DNA of 64,000 nt from Sphingomonas glacialis (GCF_014653575.1 NZ_BNAQ01000002.1:682001-746000), one strand, 5' to 3'; shown: positions 47,616 to 57,133, counted from the stretch's first letter. The notes: a model not told the origin generated them from the sequence alone. Program-made: numbers and translations.

Positions 47616-48587
47616 TTAAGGGGCGGGCGTCGGAGCGGCGGCGGGTGCGGCCGGTTCGGGCGCCACCGCGGCAGGCGCCGCGATGTTGAGCGGCTGGAGC
47701 GACGACGACGGCGCCGAAGTCGATGCCGCGGTGCGTGTCCGCGTCGAGCGCGTCTCCTCGCGCCGCGCCGTCGGTCCGGCAGCGGCCGAAGGCGTCACCG
47801 CAGCCGCGGGCGCGGTGCCGCGCGCGGTGAGCGCAGCGGCGTCGAGCGGTACGTCCTTAATCGCACGCTTGCCGTCGCCGAGCGGCGCGACCGCGGTGCC
47901 ACCGACGGTCACCTGCAGCTTGTCGGGGCGCCCGACATTGATCATCGGGCCGACCGCGTCGGCGGGGATGGTATAGCTCTCGCCCGCTTTCATCGTGCCG
48001 AGATGGATCGTCTTGCCGGCCGTGTCGTAGATCCGGAGCCACACCTCGTCGGACGCGGTCAGCACGACTGCACCGGTCGGCACGCTTGGCGACGGGGCTA
48101 CGGTGGGGGCGGCCGCGATGGTATTGGCGCTTTGTGTGCTCGGGGCGCTGGCGGGCTCGCCATCGCCGCGAAACAGCGATGTGCCGTAGAACAGCCCGGC
48201 GCCGATCAGCACCACGACCGCGATCAGCAAGGTGGTGATCGCCAGGCCGCGCGGCGGAACGCGCGACGGCTCGTCGATTTCGTACGCTTCGTAATTGGTG
48301 CGCTTGGCGCTCGGCTGGTCGCTCGCGCCGCGGACTTCGCGCGCGATCGCGACCTCGTCGACGCCGACCGCGCGGGCATAGGCCTTGGCGAAGCCGACCG
48401 AATAGGTGATCGACGGAAGCGCCGCATAATTGCCCTCCTCGATCGCTTCGAGCTGGCGCACCGGGATCCGCGTCCGCGCGGCGACTTCGGCAAGCGACAG
48501 GCCTTGCGCCTCGCGCGCCTCGCGCAGCGTGTCCCCCGCGGTCTTGGGAAACAGCTTCGGCTCGTCGGCCGGGATCGGTTCGGTCAT
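47616..48587 (-). CDS. RodZ-like HTH transmembrane protein (DUF4115)
   Basis: A 323-aa protein with GGAGGAAGTG before ATG 48587. An N-terminal XRE/Cro-like HTH (LREAREAQGLSLAEVAARTR, IPVRQLEAIEEGNYAALPSI) is followed by one transmembrane helix (GLAITTLLIAVVVLIGAGLF) and a periplasmic DUF4115 beta-rich domain (VVLTASDEVWLRIYDTAGKT; YTIPADAVGPMINVGRPDKL). The C-terminal 70 residues are Ala/Pro/Ser rich. This is the RodZ arrangement, linking MreB to cell shape. The divergent sphingomonad version is usually annotated as a helix-turn-helix domain protein. Confidence 0.88.
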   Translation of the reverse strand: MTEPIPADEPKLFPKTAGDTLREAREAQGLSLAEVAARTRIPVRQLEAIEEGNYAALPSITYSVGFAKAYARAVGVDEVAIAREVRGASDQPSAKRTNYEAYEIDEPSRVPPRGLAITTLLIAVVVLIGAGLFYGTSLFRGDGEPASAPSTQSANTIAAAPTVAPSPSVPTGAVVLTASDEVWLRIYDTAGKTIHLGTMKAGESYTIPADAVGPMINVGRPDKLQVTVGGTAVAPLGDGKRAIKDVPLDAAALTARGTAPAAAVTPSAAAGPTARREETRSTRTRTAASTSAPSSSLQPLNIAAPAAVAPEPAAPAAAPTPAP

Positions 48588-48694
48588 CACTTCCTCCGGC
48601 AAGGCGCGTGCGGCCCGATATGTCCCTTGCCCAGCGGCTGTCTCACAAAGGGGGCGGGACAAGTCAACGCCTTGTCACGCCGCCCGCCGTACGA

Positions 48695-50962
48695 TCACGC
48701 CAGTTCGACACCGTTTTCGCCCGCCCATGCAAGCAGCGCCCCGCGCATGTCGCGCGGCGGAGTCTTGAGCAGATCGGCCATGAACACGGTGAGCGCGGCG
48801 CGATCGAGCGAGCGCACCATCGCCTTGATCGGCCCGACCGCCGCCGGGGTGATCGACAGGCGTTCGATCCCGAGCCCGATCAGCGCCATTGCCTCCAGCG
48901 GCCGCCCGCCCATCTCGCCGCAGACGGTGAGCTGCACACCCGCCGCGCGCGTCGGCGCGACGAGCTTTGCGAGGAAGCGCAGGATCGCGCCGCTCAGCCA
49001 GTCATAGCGTTCGGCCAGCTTGGGATTGGCGCGGTCGGCCGCGAACAGGAACTGCGTCAGGTCGTTGGTGCCGACCGACAGGAACGCAATGTTGGGCAGC
49101 AGCAAATCGAGCTGTTCGGCAAGCGCCGGGACTTCGAGCATCGCGCCGTAGCGGATCTCGCTCGGCATCTTCTTGCCGCGTGCGCTCAACCATTCGCGCT
49201 GCGCCTCGAACAGCGCGCGCGCTTCGTCGAACTCCCACGGCTCGCTGACCATCGGGAACATCACGCTGAGCGTCCGCCCCGCCGCCGCCTCGAGCAGCGC
49301 GCGCGCCTGGACCTTCATCAACCCGCCGCGCTCGAGCGCGAGCCGGATCGCGCGCCACCCCATCGCCGGGTTCTCCTCGTCGGCATCGTCCTTGTTGAGA
49401 TACGGCAGCGCCTTGTCGCCGCCGATATCGACCGTGCGGAAGATCACCGGGCGGTCGCCCGCGGCGTCGAGCACGTCCTTGTAGAGCCGCTGCTGGCGCT
49501 CGCGCGATGGCAGCGTGGCCGAGACGAGAAACTGGAATTCGGTTCGAAACAGCCCGATCCCATCGGCGCCGGTCACGTCGAGCGCCGCCACGTCATCGCG
49601 CAAGCCCGCATTGACCATCACCGTCAGGCGATGCCCGTCCTTGGTCACCGGCGCCTCGGTCTTGAGCGCGGCGAAGACCGCGCGGCGCTTCTGGCGCAGG
49701 TTGAGCGCGGTATCGAAAACCTCCTCCATCGCGGAGGACGGCCGCGCGAAGACATTGCCGGCAGTAACGTCGAGCAGCAGCAGATCGCCCTCGCCGATCA
49801 ACCGCCGCACGTCGCGAACGCGGCCGAGCACGGGCACCCCCATCGCGCGCGCGACGATCGTGACATGCGCGGTGAGCGACCCTTCCTCGAGCAGCACGCC
49901 CTTCAGCCGCCGCCGGTCATATTCGAGCAGCTCGGCGGGCCCCAAGTTGCGCGCGATCAGGATCGTGTCCTGCCGCAGCCCCATCTGCGCCGCAGTCCCC
50001 ATCTGGCCCGAGACGATGCGCAGCAGCCGGTTCGACAGATCCTCGAGATCGTGCATCCGGTCGGCGAGCAGCGGATCGTCGATCTGGCGCATCCGCATCC
50101 GCGTGCGCTGCTGGACGCGCTCGATCGCGGCCTCGGCGGTCAGCCCCGAATCGATCGCCTCGTTGATCCGCCGCGCCCAGCCCTCGTCATAGGCGAACAT
50201 CTTGTAGGTCTCGAGCACCTCCTCATGCTCGCCGCCGCCGCCGAACTCGGCCTGGCTGGCGAGCCGCTCGATCTGCGCGCGCATCTTGTCGAACGCGGCA
50301 TAGACGCGGTGGCGCTCGGCCTCGGTATCCTCGGCGACGGTATGTTCGACATGGACGCGCGGCTGATGGAACACGGCGTAACCGCTCGCCATGCCCTCGA
50401 CGAGCTTCAATCCCATGATCCGCATCGGCGCGGTCGATTGCGGGCGCATCGTCGCGGCGCCACTTGCATCGACTAGTTCGGCATTGGCGATCAGCTCGGA
50501 CAGCACCATCGCAACGGTCTGCAACGCCTCGATCTCGACCTCGTCATAGCGGCGCGGATCGACATGCTGGACCGACAGCACGCCGATCGCGCGCTCGCGC
50601 CGGATGATCGGGACGCCGGCGAAGCTGCGAAACTTCTCCTCGCCCGTCTCGGGATTCTGGACGAAGTCGGGGTGGCTCGACGCTTCGTCGAGGTTGAGGA
50701 TCTCGGCCTGCTGCGCGATCGTGCCGACTAGCCCCTCGCCAAGCGCCAATTTGGTGACGTGGACCGCTTCCTGCGCAAGACCACGCGTGGCGTAGAGTTC
50801 GAGCACGCCCTCGCGCAGCAAATAGATCGAGCACACTTCGCTCGCCATGCCTTCGCCGACGATGGCGACGACGGCGTTGAGCTTGGCCTGCGGCGCGGTG
50901 CGCGAGGCCATCACGTCGTGGAGACGAACGAGGATTTCGCGGGCGGAGGCGGCTGCAGTCAT
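48695..50962 (-). CDS. ptsP: Phosphoenolpyruvate-protein phosphotransferase PtsP
   Basis: A 755-aa enzyme I of the nitrogen PTS (PTSNtr). The N-terminal GAF domain covers about residues 15-160 (EGMASEVCSIYLLREGVLEL). The PEP-utilising N-terminal domain has the phosphorylated His in GSLTAHVTIVARAMGVPVLG. The PEP-binding barrel contains GADGIGLFRTEFQFLVSATL, SVMFPMVSEPWEFDEARALF, FLSVGTNDLTQF and the Cys of VQLTVCGEMGGRPLEAMAL. It signals nitrogen and glutamine state to NPr and EIIANtr. The gene is monocistronic as far as seen. Confidence 0.97.
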   Translation of the reverse strand: MTAAASAREILVRLHDVMASRTAPQAKLNAVVAIVGEGMASEVCSIYLLREGVLELYATRGLAQEAVHVTKLALGEGLVGTIAQQAEILNLDEASSHPDFVQNPETGEEKFRSFAGVPIIRRERAIGVLSVQHVDPRRYDEVEIEALQTVAMVLSELIANAELVDASGAATMRPQSTAPMRIMGLKLVEGMASGYAVFHQPRVHVEHTVAEDTEAERHRVYAAFDKMRAQIERLASQAEFGGGGEHEEVLETYKMFAYDEGWARRINEAIDSGLTAEAAIERVQQRTRMRMRQIDDPLLADRMHDLEDLSNRLLRIVSGQMGTAAQMGLRQDTILIARNLGPAELLEYDRRRLKGVLLEEGSLTAHVTIVARAMGVPVLGRVRDVRRLIGEGDLLLLDVTAGNVFARPSSAMEEVFDTALNLRQKRRAVFAALKTEAPVTKDGHRLTVMVNAGLRDDVAALDVTGADGIGLFRTEFQFLVSATLPSRERQQRLYKDVLDAAGDRPVIFRTVDIGGDKALPYLNKDDADEENPAMGWRAIRLALERGGLMKVQARALLEAAAGRTLSVMFPMVSEPWEFDEARALFEAQREWLSARGKKMPSEIRYGAMLEVPALAEQLDLLLPNIAFLSVGTNDLTQFLFAADRANPKLAERYDWLSGAILRFLAKLVAPTRAAGVQLTVCGEMGGRPLEAMALIGLGIERLSITPAAVGPIKAMVRSLDRAALTVFMADLLKTPPRDMRGALLAWAGENGVELA

Positions 50963-51030
50963 ACGAATGGGCTAACAGATTGGTGCGGGGCTTGGCTATC
51001 GTGCGCCGCACAAGATTTGCTTCTCTGGTC

Positions 51031-51131
51031 CTCCCCTCCCCTTCAGGGGAGGGGCCGGGGGTGGGCAAGTGCCTCGCAGAGGGCAGCGCCCGGTACGGCC
51101 CCACCCCAACCCCTCCCCTGAAAGGGAGGGG
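51031..51131. repeat. Palindromic intergenic repeat (CCTCCCCT class)
   Basis: About 100 bp beginning CTCCCCTCCCCTTCAGGGG and ending CCCCTGAAAGGGAGGGG, with a small-stem core. It lies downstream of ruvB and upstream of ptsP. A second copy of this class is at 61983-62090. Confidence 0.65.
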
Positions 51132-51138
51132 CTTTAGG

Positions 51139-52161
51139 TCAGCTATCGAACAGGCTCTCCTGCGCGCCCTCGGGCGGCGTCAGCCCGAGATGCTTCCACC
51201 CGCCCGCATTCAGGCAGCGCCCGCGCGCCGTCCGCGCGATCAGGCCCAGCTGGATGAGATACGGCTCGATCACTTCCTCGACCGTGTCGCGCGGTTCGCT
51301 CAACCCCGCCGCCAGCGTCTCGACCCCGACAGGCCCGCCGCGATAGATGTCGGCGATCATCATCAGATAGCGCCGGTCCATCGCATCGAGCCCGAGCCGG
51401 TCGACCTCGAGCCGATTGAGCGCGGCATCGGCAGCCTTCGCATCGACCAGGTCATGCCCCGCGGCATGCGCGAAATCGCGCACGCGGCGGAGCAACCGCC
51501 CGGCGATCCGCGGCGTCCCACGCGAGCGCCGCGCGACCTCGGTCGCGCCATCGGGCGACAGCGGTAGTTCAAGCAGCCGCGCGGCACGCGACACGACCTT
51601 TTCGAGTTCCTCGATGCTGTAGAAGCTCAGCCGCACCGGGATGCCGAAGCGATCGCGCAAGGGGGTAGTGAGCAGCCCCTGCCGCGTCGTCGCGCCGATC
51701 AGCGTGAAGCGCGGCAGGTCGATCCGCACCGAGCGCGCCGACGGCCCCTCGCCGATCATCAGATCGAGCGCACGGTCCTCCATCGCGGGGTAGAGCACTT
51801 CCTCGACCGCGGGCTGGAGCCGGTGGATCTCGTCGATGAACAGGACATCGCCATCCTCGAGATTGGTGAGCAAGGCGGCAAGATCGCCCGACTTGGCGAT
51901 CACCGGCCCCGAGGTGGCGCGGAAGCCCACGCCCATTTCGCGCGCGACGATCTGCGCGAGCGTGGTCTTCCCGAGCCCGGGCGGGCCAAAGAAGAGCACG
52001 TGATCGAGCGCATCGCCGCGTGCCTTGGCGGCGGCGATGAACACGCGCAGATTCTCGCGCGCAGCCTTCTGCCCGACGAAATCGTCGAGCGATTTGGGGC
52101 GCAGCGCGGCGTCGATGTCTTCGGACTTGCGCGTGGGCGCGAGGATGCGGTCGTCGGTCAG
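51139..52161 (-). CDS. ruvB: Holliday junction ATP-dependent DNA helicase RuvB
   Basis: A 340-aa branch-migration motor. Walker [19 protein letters not shown] lies near residue 59 and Walker [20 protein letters not shown] further on, with sensor [19 protein letters not shown] and C-terminal [14 protein letters not shown]. The first 39 residues ([20 protein letters not shown] ... [17 protein letters not shown]) are typical RuvB but no ATG, GTG or TTG precedes them. The only candidate start is CTG 52161, which overlaps the hicA TGA (CTGA) and gives the normal MTDDRIL N-terminus. The nearest standard start, GTG 52044, would remove the first 39 residues and is unlikely. Confidence 0.95.
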   Translation of the reverse strand: MTDDRILAPTRKSEDIDAALRPKSLDDFVGQKAARENLRVFIAAAKARGDALDHVLFFGPPGLGKTTLAQIVAREMGVGFRATSGPVIAKSGDLAALLTNLEDGDVLFIDEIHRLQPAVEEVLYPAMEDRALDLMIGEGPSARSVRIDLPRFTLIGATTRQGLLTTPLRDRFGIPVRLSFYSIEELEKVVSRAARLLELPLSPDGATEVARRSRGTPRIAGRLLRRVRDFAHAAGHDLVDAKAADAALNRLEVDRLGLDAMDRRYLMMIADIYRGGPVGVETLAAGLSEPRDTVEEVIEPYLIQLGLIARTARGRCLNAGGWKHLGLTPPEGAQESLFDS

Positions 52162-52376
52162 CGAATGGCTCCGAAAAAGTCAGCGGCGGGCACGTCGGCC
52201 CGACGAAGGATGGTGGCGAGTGTGCCGGCCCGAATCTTCCCGTGCAGCGGCACGATGCAGCCTTTCTCCGCGCGACGCGGCACCACGTGACTGCCGCGCT
52301 GGCGCACCGCGACGTATCCCAGTCGTTCCAGCGCGCGAATGGCTTGCGCCCCGGAGACGACGGGGCGCTTAGGCAT
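52158..52376 (-). CDS. hicA: HicA-family mRNA interferase toxin
   Basis: A 72-aa toxin. HicA core: [19 protein letters not shown] with catalytic His in GSH and a double-stranded RNA-binding-like fold; the C-terminus reads [17 protein letters not shown]. It cleaves mRNA until neutralised by HicB. It overlaps HicB by 8 bp and its TGA overlaps the CTG start of ruvB. The pair lies inside the ruvA-ruvB operon. Confidence 0.9.
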   Translation of the reverse strand: MPKRPVVSGAQAIRALERLGYVAVRQRGSHVVPRRAEKGCIVPLHGKIRAGTLATILRRADVPAADFFGAIR

Positions 52377-52575
52377 GAACGGGAATTTCGAACGACGTCA
52401 CGACCGGCGGCGCCCCGACCTTCATCGGAAACTCTTCGAGATAGAGTTCGACCGCCTCGCGCAAATTGGCGATCGCGTCTTCGAGCGTGTCGCCTTGACT
52501 GCCCGTGCCGGTTTCAGGATTGAAGGCGTTGAAACCGCCCTCTTCGGCGGCGGTCACGACGGCGGTCATGTGCAT
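52369..52575 (-). CDS. hicB: HicB-family antitoxin
   Basis: A 68-aa antitoxin from ATG 52575, chosen because GAGGAG lies 7 nt upstream; an ATG at 52596 would overlap the ruvA stop. The HicB partial RNase H-like fold is visible: TAVVTAAEEGGFNAFNPETG then TGSQGDTLEDAIANLREAVE and LYLEE. It blocks HicA and, in many cases, regulates the operon; no separate DNA-binding domain is seen here. Gene order (antitoxin first) differs from the classical hicAB but is common. Confidence 0.88.
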   Translation of the reverse strand: MHMTAVVTAAEEGGFNAFNPETGTGSQGDTLEDAIANLREAVELYLEEFPMKVGAPPVVTSFEIPVHA

Positions 52576-52595
52576 CGTCATCTCCTCGCTCTGCA

Positions 52596-53189
52596 TTACT
52601 TCGCCGCCTTGCGCAGCGCCAGCCGTACCAGGGCGTCGAGCGTCGCACCCGCCCCCAATTCCTCCTCCGCCGCCGCCACCGCACCGCTGGCTTCGGCAGG
52701 ACGGAAGCCGAGGTTGAGCATCGCCGACACGGCATCCGCGCCCGCCCCGACCGGCGCGACCGACGACGCGGCGTGGCCGAGTTCGACCCCGCCGATCTTG
52801 TCCTTCAATTCACGCACGATGCGTTCGGCGAGCTTGGGCCCGACGCCGTTCGAACGCGCGACCATTGCCTTGTCTTGGGCGGCGATCGCGCGCGCGAGGT
52901 CGGTCGGCTCGAGCGCCGACAGAATCGCCAGAGCAACGCGCGCGCCGACCCCCTGCACGCCGGTGAGCAAGCGGAACCAGTCACGCTCGGCCGCGCTCGA
53001 AAAGCCGACGAGGCGGATGAAGTCTTCGGCGACCAGCATTTCCGTGTGGAGCATCACCGCCTCGCCGACCGGGCCGATGCTCGCGAGCGTCCGGCTCGAC
53101 GCGCCGACAAGATAGCCGACGCCGCCGACGTCGATCACGGCATGGTCGAGTCCCGTCGCGTCGAGGCGGCCTTTGAGATGGGCGATCAT
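52596..53189 (-). CDS. ruvA: Holliday junction DNA helicase subunit RuvA
   Basis: A 197-aa protein that binds four-way junctions and loads RuvB. The N-terminal OB-fold reads [20 protein letters not shown], the helix-hairpin-helix core contains [20 protein letters not shown] and [20 protein letters not shown], and the C-terminal domain ([20 protein letters not shown]) contacts RuvB. Length is normal. It is separated from ruvB by the hicBA insertion and from ruvC by 42 bp. Confidence 0.97.
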   Translation of the reverse strand: MIAHLKGRLDATGLDHAVIDVGGVGYLVGASSRTLASIGPVGEAVMLHTEMLVAEDFIRLVGFSSAAERDWFRLLTGVQGVGARVALAILSALEPTDLARAIAAQDKAMVARSNGVGPKLAERIVRELKDKIGGVELGHAASSVAPVGAGADAVSAMLNLGFRPAEASGAVAAAEEELGAGATLDALVRLALRKAAK

Positions 53190-53231
53190 GCGCGGTACGT
53201 AACAGGAACGGGGCGCTTCGGGAACGCCAAA

Positions 53232-53717
53232 TCACGGGATGCGGCGTGCGCTCGCGATATGATGCGCGTGGCAGATCGCCACCGCGAGCGCATCGGCGGC
53301 GTCGGCGCCGTCGATCTTGACGCCGGGGAGCAGCACCGAGACCATTGCATGGACCTGCGCCTTCTCCGCGCCGCCGGTGCCGACCACGGCTTTCTTGACG
53401 AGCCGCGCAGCATATTCGCCGACGTCGAGCCCCGCGCGCGCGCCCGCGCACAGCACGACGCCACGCGCCTGGCCGAGCTTGAGCGTCGATTGCGGGTTGG
53501 AATTGACGAACACTTCCTCGACCGCGCACCCATCGGGCGCATGATCGATGATCAGCGCCGAGAGCATCGCGTCGAGATGCGCGAGCCGGCGCGGGAGCGG
53601 GGCGGCGGTGTCGGTCTTGAGCTTGCCGTTGGCGACATGGCTGAGCCGGTTACCCTCGGCGCGGATCAGCCCCCAGCCGGTGGTGCCTAGGCCCGGGTCG
53701 AGGCCGAGGATCAGCAT
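53232..53717 (-). CDS. ruvC: Crossover junction endodeoxyribonuclease RuvC
   Basis: A 161-aa resolvase. The catalytic Asp is in [18 protein letters not shown]; further acidic residues lie in [20 protein letters not shown] and [18 protein letters not shown]. The RNase H-like fold cuts Holliday junctions symmetrically. It is the first gene of the ruvC-ruvA-hicB-hicA-ruvB order on the minus strand. Confidence 0.96.
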   Translation of the reverse strand: MLILGLDPGLGTTGWGLIRAEGNRLSHVANGKLKTDTAAPLPRRLAHLDAMLSALIIDHAPDGCAVEEVFVNSNPQSTLKLGQARGVVLCAGARAGLDVGEYAARLVKKAVVGTGGAEKAQVHAMVSVLLPGVKIDGADAADALAVAICHAHHIASARRIP

Positions 53718-53735
53718 TGCGCTGCGCGAACGGGA

Positions 53736-54026
53736 TTCACGCCAAGGCGCGAAGGCGCGAAGAAGGGGTTTGTTCGCGCGGAGGCGCGGAGGCGCGGAGA
53801 AGAAGGTTGCGGGGTGGCTACGCCGCTTTCGTCACCCCGGGCTCGTCCCGGGGTCCACCGGGGTCCGAGAGCAACAAGTACCGCTAATGCGGCACGGTGG
53901 ATGCCGGGACGGGCCCGGCATGACGCGCGGGGGATAGTGCCCGATCCAGAGCGCACCACCTCCGCGCCTCCGCGCCTCCGCGCGAACGAACCTTCTTCTC
54001 TTCGTGCCTTCGCGCCTTCGCGTGAA
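53736..54026. repeat. Nested inverted-repeat element between ruvC and yebC
   Basis: Outer arms of about 65 bp (53736-53799 and about 53959-54026) are inverted copies built of GCGCGGAGGCGCGGAGGCGC units next to TTCGCGCGCGAA-like and AAGGCGCGAAGGCGCGAAG stretches. Between them lies a GTCA...TGAC repeat at 53831-53924. The whole 291-bp block has no convincing gene and looks like a miniature mobile or processed palindromic element. Confidence 0.6.
53831..53924. repeat. 94-bp palindromic intergenic repeat
   Basis: Starts GTCACCCCGGGCTCGTCCCG and ends CGGGCCCGGCATGAC. The centre holds TGCGGCACGGTGGATGCC, which recurs reverse-complemented in the tilS copy (45680-45774). Confidence 0.65.
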
Positions 54027-54033
54027 ACCAAGA

Positions 54034-54777
54034 TCACCCAAGCTTCTCGAGGATCGCGTCGGACACTTCGTAATTGCCCCACACGGTCTGCACGTCGTCG
54101 TCATCGTCGAGCGTGTCGATCAGCTTGAACAGCGTCGCCGCATCGTCCTCGCCGACTTCGACCATCGTCTGCGGCCGCCAGGCGAGCTTGGCGCCTTCTG
54201 GCTCGCCGAGCACCGGTGTCAGCGCCGTCACGACTTCGTGGAGCGAATCGTTCGAGGTCCAGATCTCATGGCCGTCCTCGCTCGACTGGACGTCCTCGGC
54301 GCCGGCTTCGAGCGCGGCCTCGAACACCTTTTCGGCATCGCCCGCCGACGCCGGATAGGAAATCAGCCCCATCCGGTCGAACGCATGGCTTACCGAGCCC
54401 GAAGCGCCCATGTTGCCGCCATTCTTCGCCATGCCGGTGCGAACGTTGGTCGCGGTGCGGTTGCGGTTGTCGGTCAGCGCTTCGATGATCAGCGAGACAC
54501 CGCCGGGGCCGAAGCCCTCATAGCGGATTTCCTCGTAATTCTCGGTGTCGCCCTTCGACGCCTTGTCGACCGCGCGCTGGATATTGTCCTTGGGCATCGA
54601 CTGCGCCTTGGCGGCGTTGATCGCCATGCGCAGCCGCGGGTTCATGTCGGGATCGGGCAGGCCCATCTTCGCCGCGACGGTGATTTCGCGGCTGAGCTTC
54701 GAGAACATGCCCGAGCGCTTCTTATCCTGCGCGCCCTTGCGGTACATGATGTTCTTATATTTGGAATGGCCTGCCAT
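54034..54777 (-). CDS. yebC: YebC/PmpR family protein
   Basis: A 247-aa protein of the YebC family ([60 protein letters not shown]). Members act as DNA-binding regulators or, as shown in some bacteria, assist ribosomes at proline-rich stalls. Full length and conserved. It is followed on the minus strand by the nested repeat and then ruvC; in many bacteria yebC is next to ruvC, and that order is kept here. Confidence 0.95.
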   Translation of the reverse strand: MAGHSKYKNIMYRKGAQDKKRSGMFSKLSREITVAAKMGLPDPDMNPRLRMAINAAKAQSMPKDNIQRAVDKASKGDTENYEEIRYEGFGPGGVSLIIEALTDNRNRTATNVRTGMAKNGGNMGASGSVSHAFDRMGLISYPASAGDAEKVFEAALEAGAEDVQSSEDGHEIWTSNDSLHEVVTALTPVLGEPEGAKLAWRPQTMVEVGEDDAATLFKLIDTLDDDDDVQTVWGNYEVSDAILEKLG

Positions 54778-54802
54778 TGGATCTCTCTCAAACTACAGTG
54801 TC

Positions 54803-54881
54803 GTCACCCCGGACGTGGGAGCCGGGGTCCATGTGCGACGCTCGGCCGATCGCATGGATGCTGAAACGAGTTCAGCATGAC
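54803..54881. repeat. Diverged palindromic intergenic repeat
   Basis: GTCACCCCGGACGTGGGAGC ... GGATGCTGAAACGAGTTCAGC ends with CATGAC-type GTCA/TGAC boundaries. It lies between gapR and yebC and carries small stems (GCTGAAAC/GTTTCAGC-like). Confidence 0.5.
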
Positions 54882-54889
54882 GGGTCGGC

Positions 54890-55129
54890 TTAGTCGAGCC
54901 CGAGCGCTTGCTTGTAGGTCTCGAGCAGCGCCTCGGCTTCCTCGCGGTGATGCTTCTCCATCTTGCGCAGCCGCACGATCGAGCGGATCGTCTTGACGTC
55001 GAAGCCGGTCGACTTGGCCTCGCCGTACACGTCCTTGATGTCGTCGGCGATGCCCTTCTTTTCTTCCTCGAGGCGCTCGATGCGCTCGATGAGAAGGCGT
55101 AGCTGGTCGGCGGCGATAATGTCGCTCAC
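54890..55129 (-). CDS. gapR: GapR nucleoid-associated protein (DUF2312)
   Basis: A 79-aa helical protein. The whole sequence is DUF2312: [60 protein letters not shown]. In Caulobacter GapR forms a dimer of dimers that clamps overtwisted DNA ahead of replication and transcription. It is small and highly conserved in alphaproteobacteria, so it is a good lineage marker for this window. Confidence 0.95.
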   Translation of the reverse strand: MSDIIAADQLRLLIERIERLEEEKKGIADDIKDVYGEAKSTGFDVKTIRSIVRLRKMEKHHREEAEALLETYKQALGLD

Positions 55130-55192
55130 GGTAAATCCCCCGGGGTTTGAATCAGTGAAAGGCGCGCGCTTTAGGCCAGCGCAGCGCCGCCG

Positions 55193-55486
55193 TCACGCAT
55201 TCTTCGAAACACTCTGGCGCATCCGCTCGAGCTGCTCGGGCGTCGCATCGCCCTGATGCTCGGCTTTCCACTGCGCGTACGGCATGCCGTAGACGATCGC
55301 GCGTGCCTCGTCCTTGGTCATGCTGCCGTCTGCCTCTTCGACCCAGTCCGACAGGCAGTTGCGGCAGAAACCGGCCAGCCCCATCAAGTCGATATTCTCG
55401 GCGTCGCTGCGGTGGCGCAGATGGCGCACCAGCCGCCGAAACGCCGCCGCCGCTACGGCATCATCCAGTCCATCCAAATCGCGCAT
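55193..55486 (-). CDS. DUF1244 domain protein
   Basis: A 97-aa protein matching the DUF1244 family: AAFRRLVRHLRHRSDAENID, then MGLAGFCRNCLSDWVEEADG with a CxxC pair, and MTKDEARAIVYGMPYAQWKA. The Cys pair may bind a metal. Function unknown. It lies between gapR and the divergent pyruvate kinase. Confidence 0.9.
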   Translation of the reverse strand: MRDLDGLDDAVAAAAFRRLVRHLRHRSDAENIDLMGLAGFCRNCLSDWVEEADGSMTKDEARAIVYGMPYAQWKAEHQGDATPEQLERMRQSVSKNA

Positions 55487-55566
55487 CGTTTCGCTCCACG
55501 GTTGATCGTGGCGAGATAGGAGGTAGAGCAGCAGCCGTACAGCCTCCCCACGGCAAGGACCTCCCC

Positions 55567-57024
55567 ATGATCAAGACCATCGCCCCGCGCGCGCGTAAGG
55601 TACGTATCCTCGCCACGCTCGGCCCCGCCAGCAGCAGCCCCGAGATGATCGCCGCTTTGTTCGAAGCGGGCGCCGACGCCTTCCGCGTCAATATGAGCCA
55701 CGGCGACCAGCAATCGAAGATCGCCGTCATCCAGGCGATCCGCGCGCTCGAGAAGATTTATCAGCGCCCGACCACGATCCTCGCCGATCTGCAGGGGCCG
55801 AAGCTCCGCGTCGGCAAGTTCGAGGGCGGCAAGATCGAGCTCGTCAAGGGCCAGACCTTCACGCTCGACCGCGACACCACGCCCGGCGACACCACCCGCG
55901 TCGAGCTGCCGCACCGCGAGATCTTCGAGGCGATCGAGCCCGGCGCGCGCCTGCTGCTCGACGACGGCAAGCTCGTGCTGCGCGTCACCGACCACACCGA
56001 CACGACGATCGTCACCGAGGTCGTGGTCGGCGGGGCACTGTCGAACAGCAAGGGGCTGAACGTCCCCGACGTCGTGCTGCCGATGGCGGCGCTGACCGAA
56101 AAGGACCGCAGCGATCTCGCCTTCGCGGTCGACCAGGGCGTCGACTGGATCGCTTTGTCGTTCGTCCAGCGCCCCGAGGATCTCGCCGAGGCGCGGAAGC
56201 TGATCGGCGGCAAGGCGTCGCTGCTCGCCAAGATCGAGAAGCCGCAAGCGATCCAGCGGCTCGAGGAAATCGTCGAGATGTGCGACGGCGTGATGGTCGC
56301 GCGCGGCGATCTCGGCGTCGAGATGCCGCCCGAGAGCGTCCCGCCGCTGCAGAAGCGCATCATCGAAGTGTCGCGCCGCCTGGGCCGCCCGGTGGTGGTC
56401 GCGACGCAGATGCTCGAATCGATGATCACCTCGCCCTCGCCGACGCGCGCCGAGGTGTCCGACGTCGCGACCGCGATCTATGACGGCGCCGATGCGATCA
56501 TGCTCTCGGCCGAAAGCGCGGCGGGCGCGTGGCCGACCGAATCGGTCGCGATGATGAATGCGATCGGCGAGGCGGTCGAAAAGGATCCGACGCATGGCGA
56601 CCGGATCCACTTCACCGTGATCCGCTCGGACCCGACCACCGCCGATGCCCTGGCCGAAGCCGCCAAGAACATCGCGCAGACGGTCGAGGCCGCCGCGATC
56701 ATCTGCTTCACCGCCTCGGGCTCGACCGCCCGCCGCGTCGCGCGCGAGCGGCCCGGCGTCCCGCTGATGATCCTTACCCCGAACCCCGAGACCGCGCGGC
56801 GGGCGGGCTTGCTGTGGGGCGCCTATGCGATCCTGACCAAGGACGTCGATTCGTTCGAGGAGATGGTCGCCAAGGCCAAGCGCATGGCGCTGCGCCACAA
56901 CCTCGCCAAGGCGGGCGACCGCATCATCCTGATCGCGGGCGTGCCGTTCAAGACGCCGGGGTCGACCAACGTGCTCCACGTCGTGCGGGTCAGCGGCGAT
57001 GAGTTGAAGGGGTATGCGAGCTAG
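55567..57024 (+). CDS. pyk: Pyruvate kinase
   Basis: A 485-aa enzyme from ATG 55567. It transfers the phosphate of phosphoenolpyruvate to ADP. Substrate and metal motifs: AGADAFRVNMSHGD, TTILADLQGPKLRVGKFEGG, VMVARGDLGVEMPPESVPPL, VVATQMLESMITSPSPTRAE with the conserved Glu of the MLESM region, and the C-terminal allosteric domain (IICFTASGSTARRVARERPG). Length is typical. It is transcribed divergently from the DUF1244 gene and ends at a repeat. Confidence 0.97.
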   Translation: MIKTIAPRARKVRILATLGPASSSPEMIAALFEAGADAFRVNMSHGDQQSKIAVIQAIRALEKIYQRPTTILADLQGPKLRVGKFEGGKIELVKGQTFTLDRDTTPGDTTRVELPHREIFEAIEPGARLLLDDGKLVLRVTDHTDTTIVTEVVVGGALSNSKGLNVPDVVLPMAALTEKDRSDLAFAVDQGVDWIALSFVQRPEDLAEARKLIGGKASLLAKIEKPQAIQRLEEIVEMCDGVMVARGDLGVEMPPESVPPLQKRIIEVSRRLGRPVVVATQMLESMITSPSPTRAEVSDVATAIYDGADAIMLSAESAAGAWPTESVAMMNAIGEAVEKDPTHGDRIHFTVIRSDPTTADALAEAAKNIAQTVEAAAIICFTASGSTARRVARERPGVPLMILTPNPETARRAGLLWGAYAILTKDVDSFEEMVAKAKRMALRHNLAKAGDRIILIAGVPFKTPGSTNVLHVVRVSGDELKGYAS

Positions 57025-57039
57025 GTCCAACCCCTCACG

Positions 57040-57133
57040 GTCACCCCGGGCTTGTCCCGGGGTCCACTGGGATGCCCACCCTGCCGCCCGAGCGGGCGCG
57101 GCACGGTGGGCCCCGGCACAAGGCCGGGGTGAC
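57040..57133. repeat. 94-bp palindromic repeat downstream of pyk
   Basis: Same class and length as 53831-53924: opens GTCACCCCGGGCTTGTCCCG, contains GCGCGGCACGGTGGG, and ends AAGGCCGGGGTGAC. It may act as a bidirectional terminator between the convergent pyk and HAD genes. Confidence 0.6.

Noticed and set aside
46914..49007. 697-aa plus-strand ORF opposite cpoB and the RodZ-like gene
   Set aside because: Antisense shadow with low-complexity Arg/Ser composition.
48608..50476. 622-aa plus-strand ORF opposite ptsP
   Set aside because: Shadow of ptsP.
53736..54026. CRISPR-like repeat array
   Set aside because: Repeats are inverted, lack regular spacers, and no cas genes are present.
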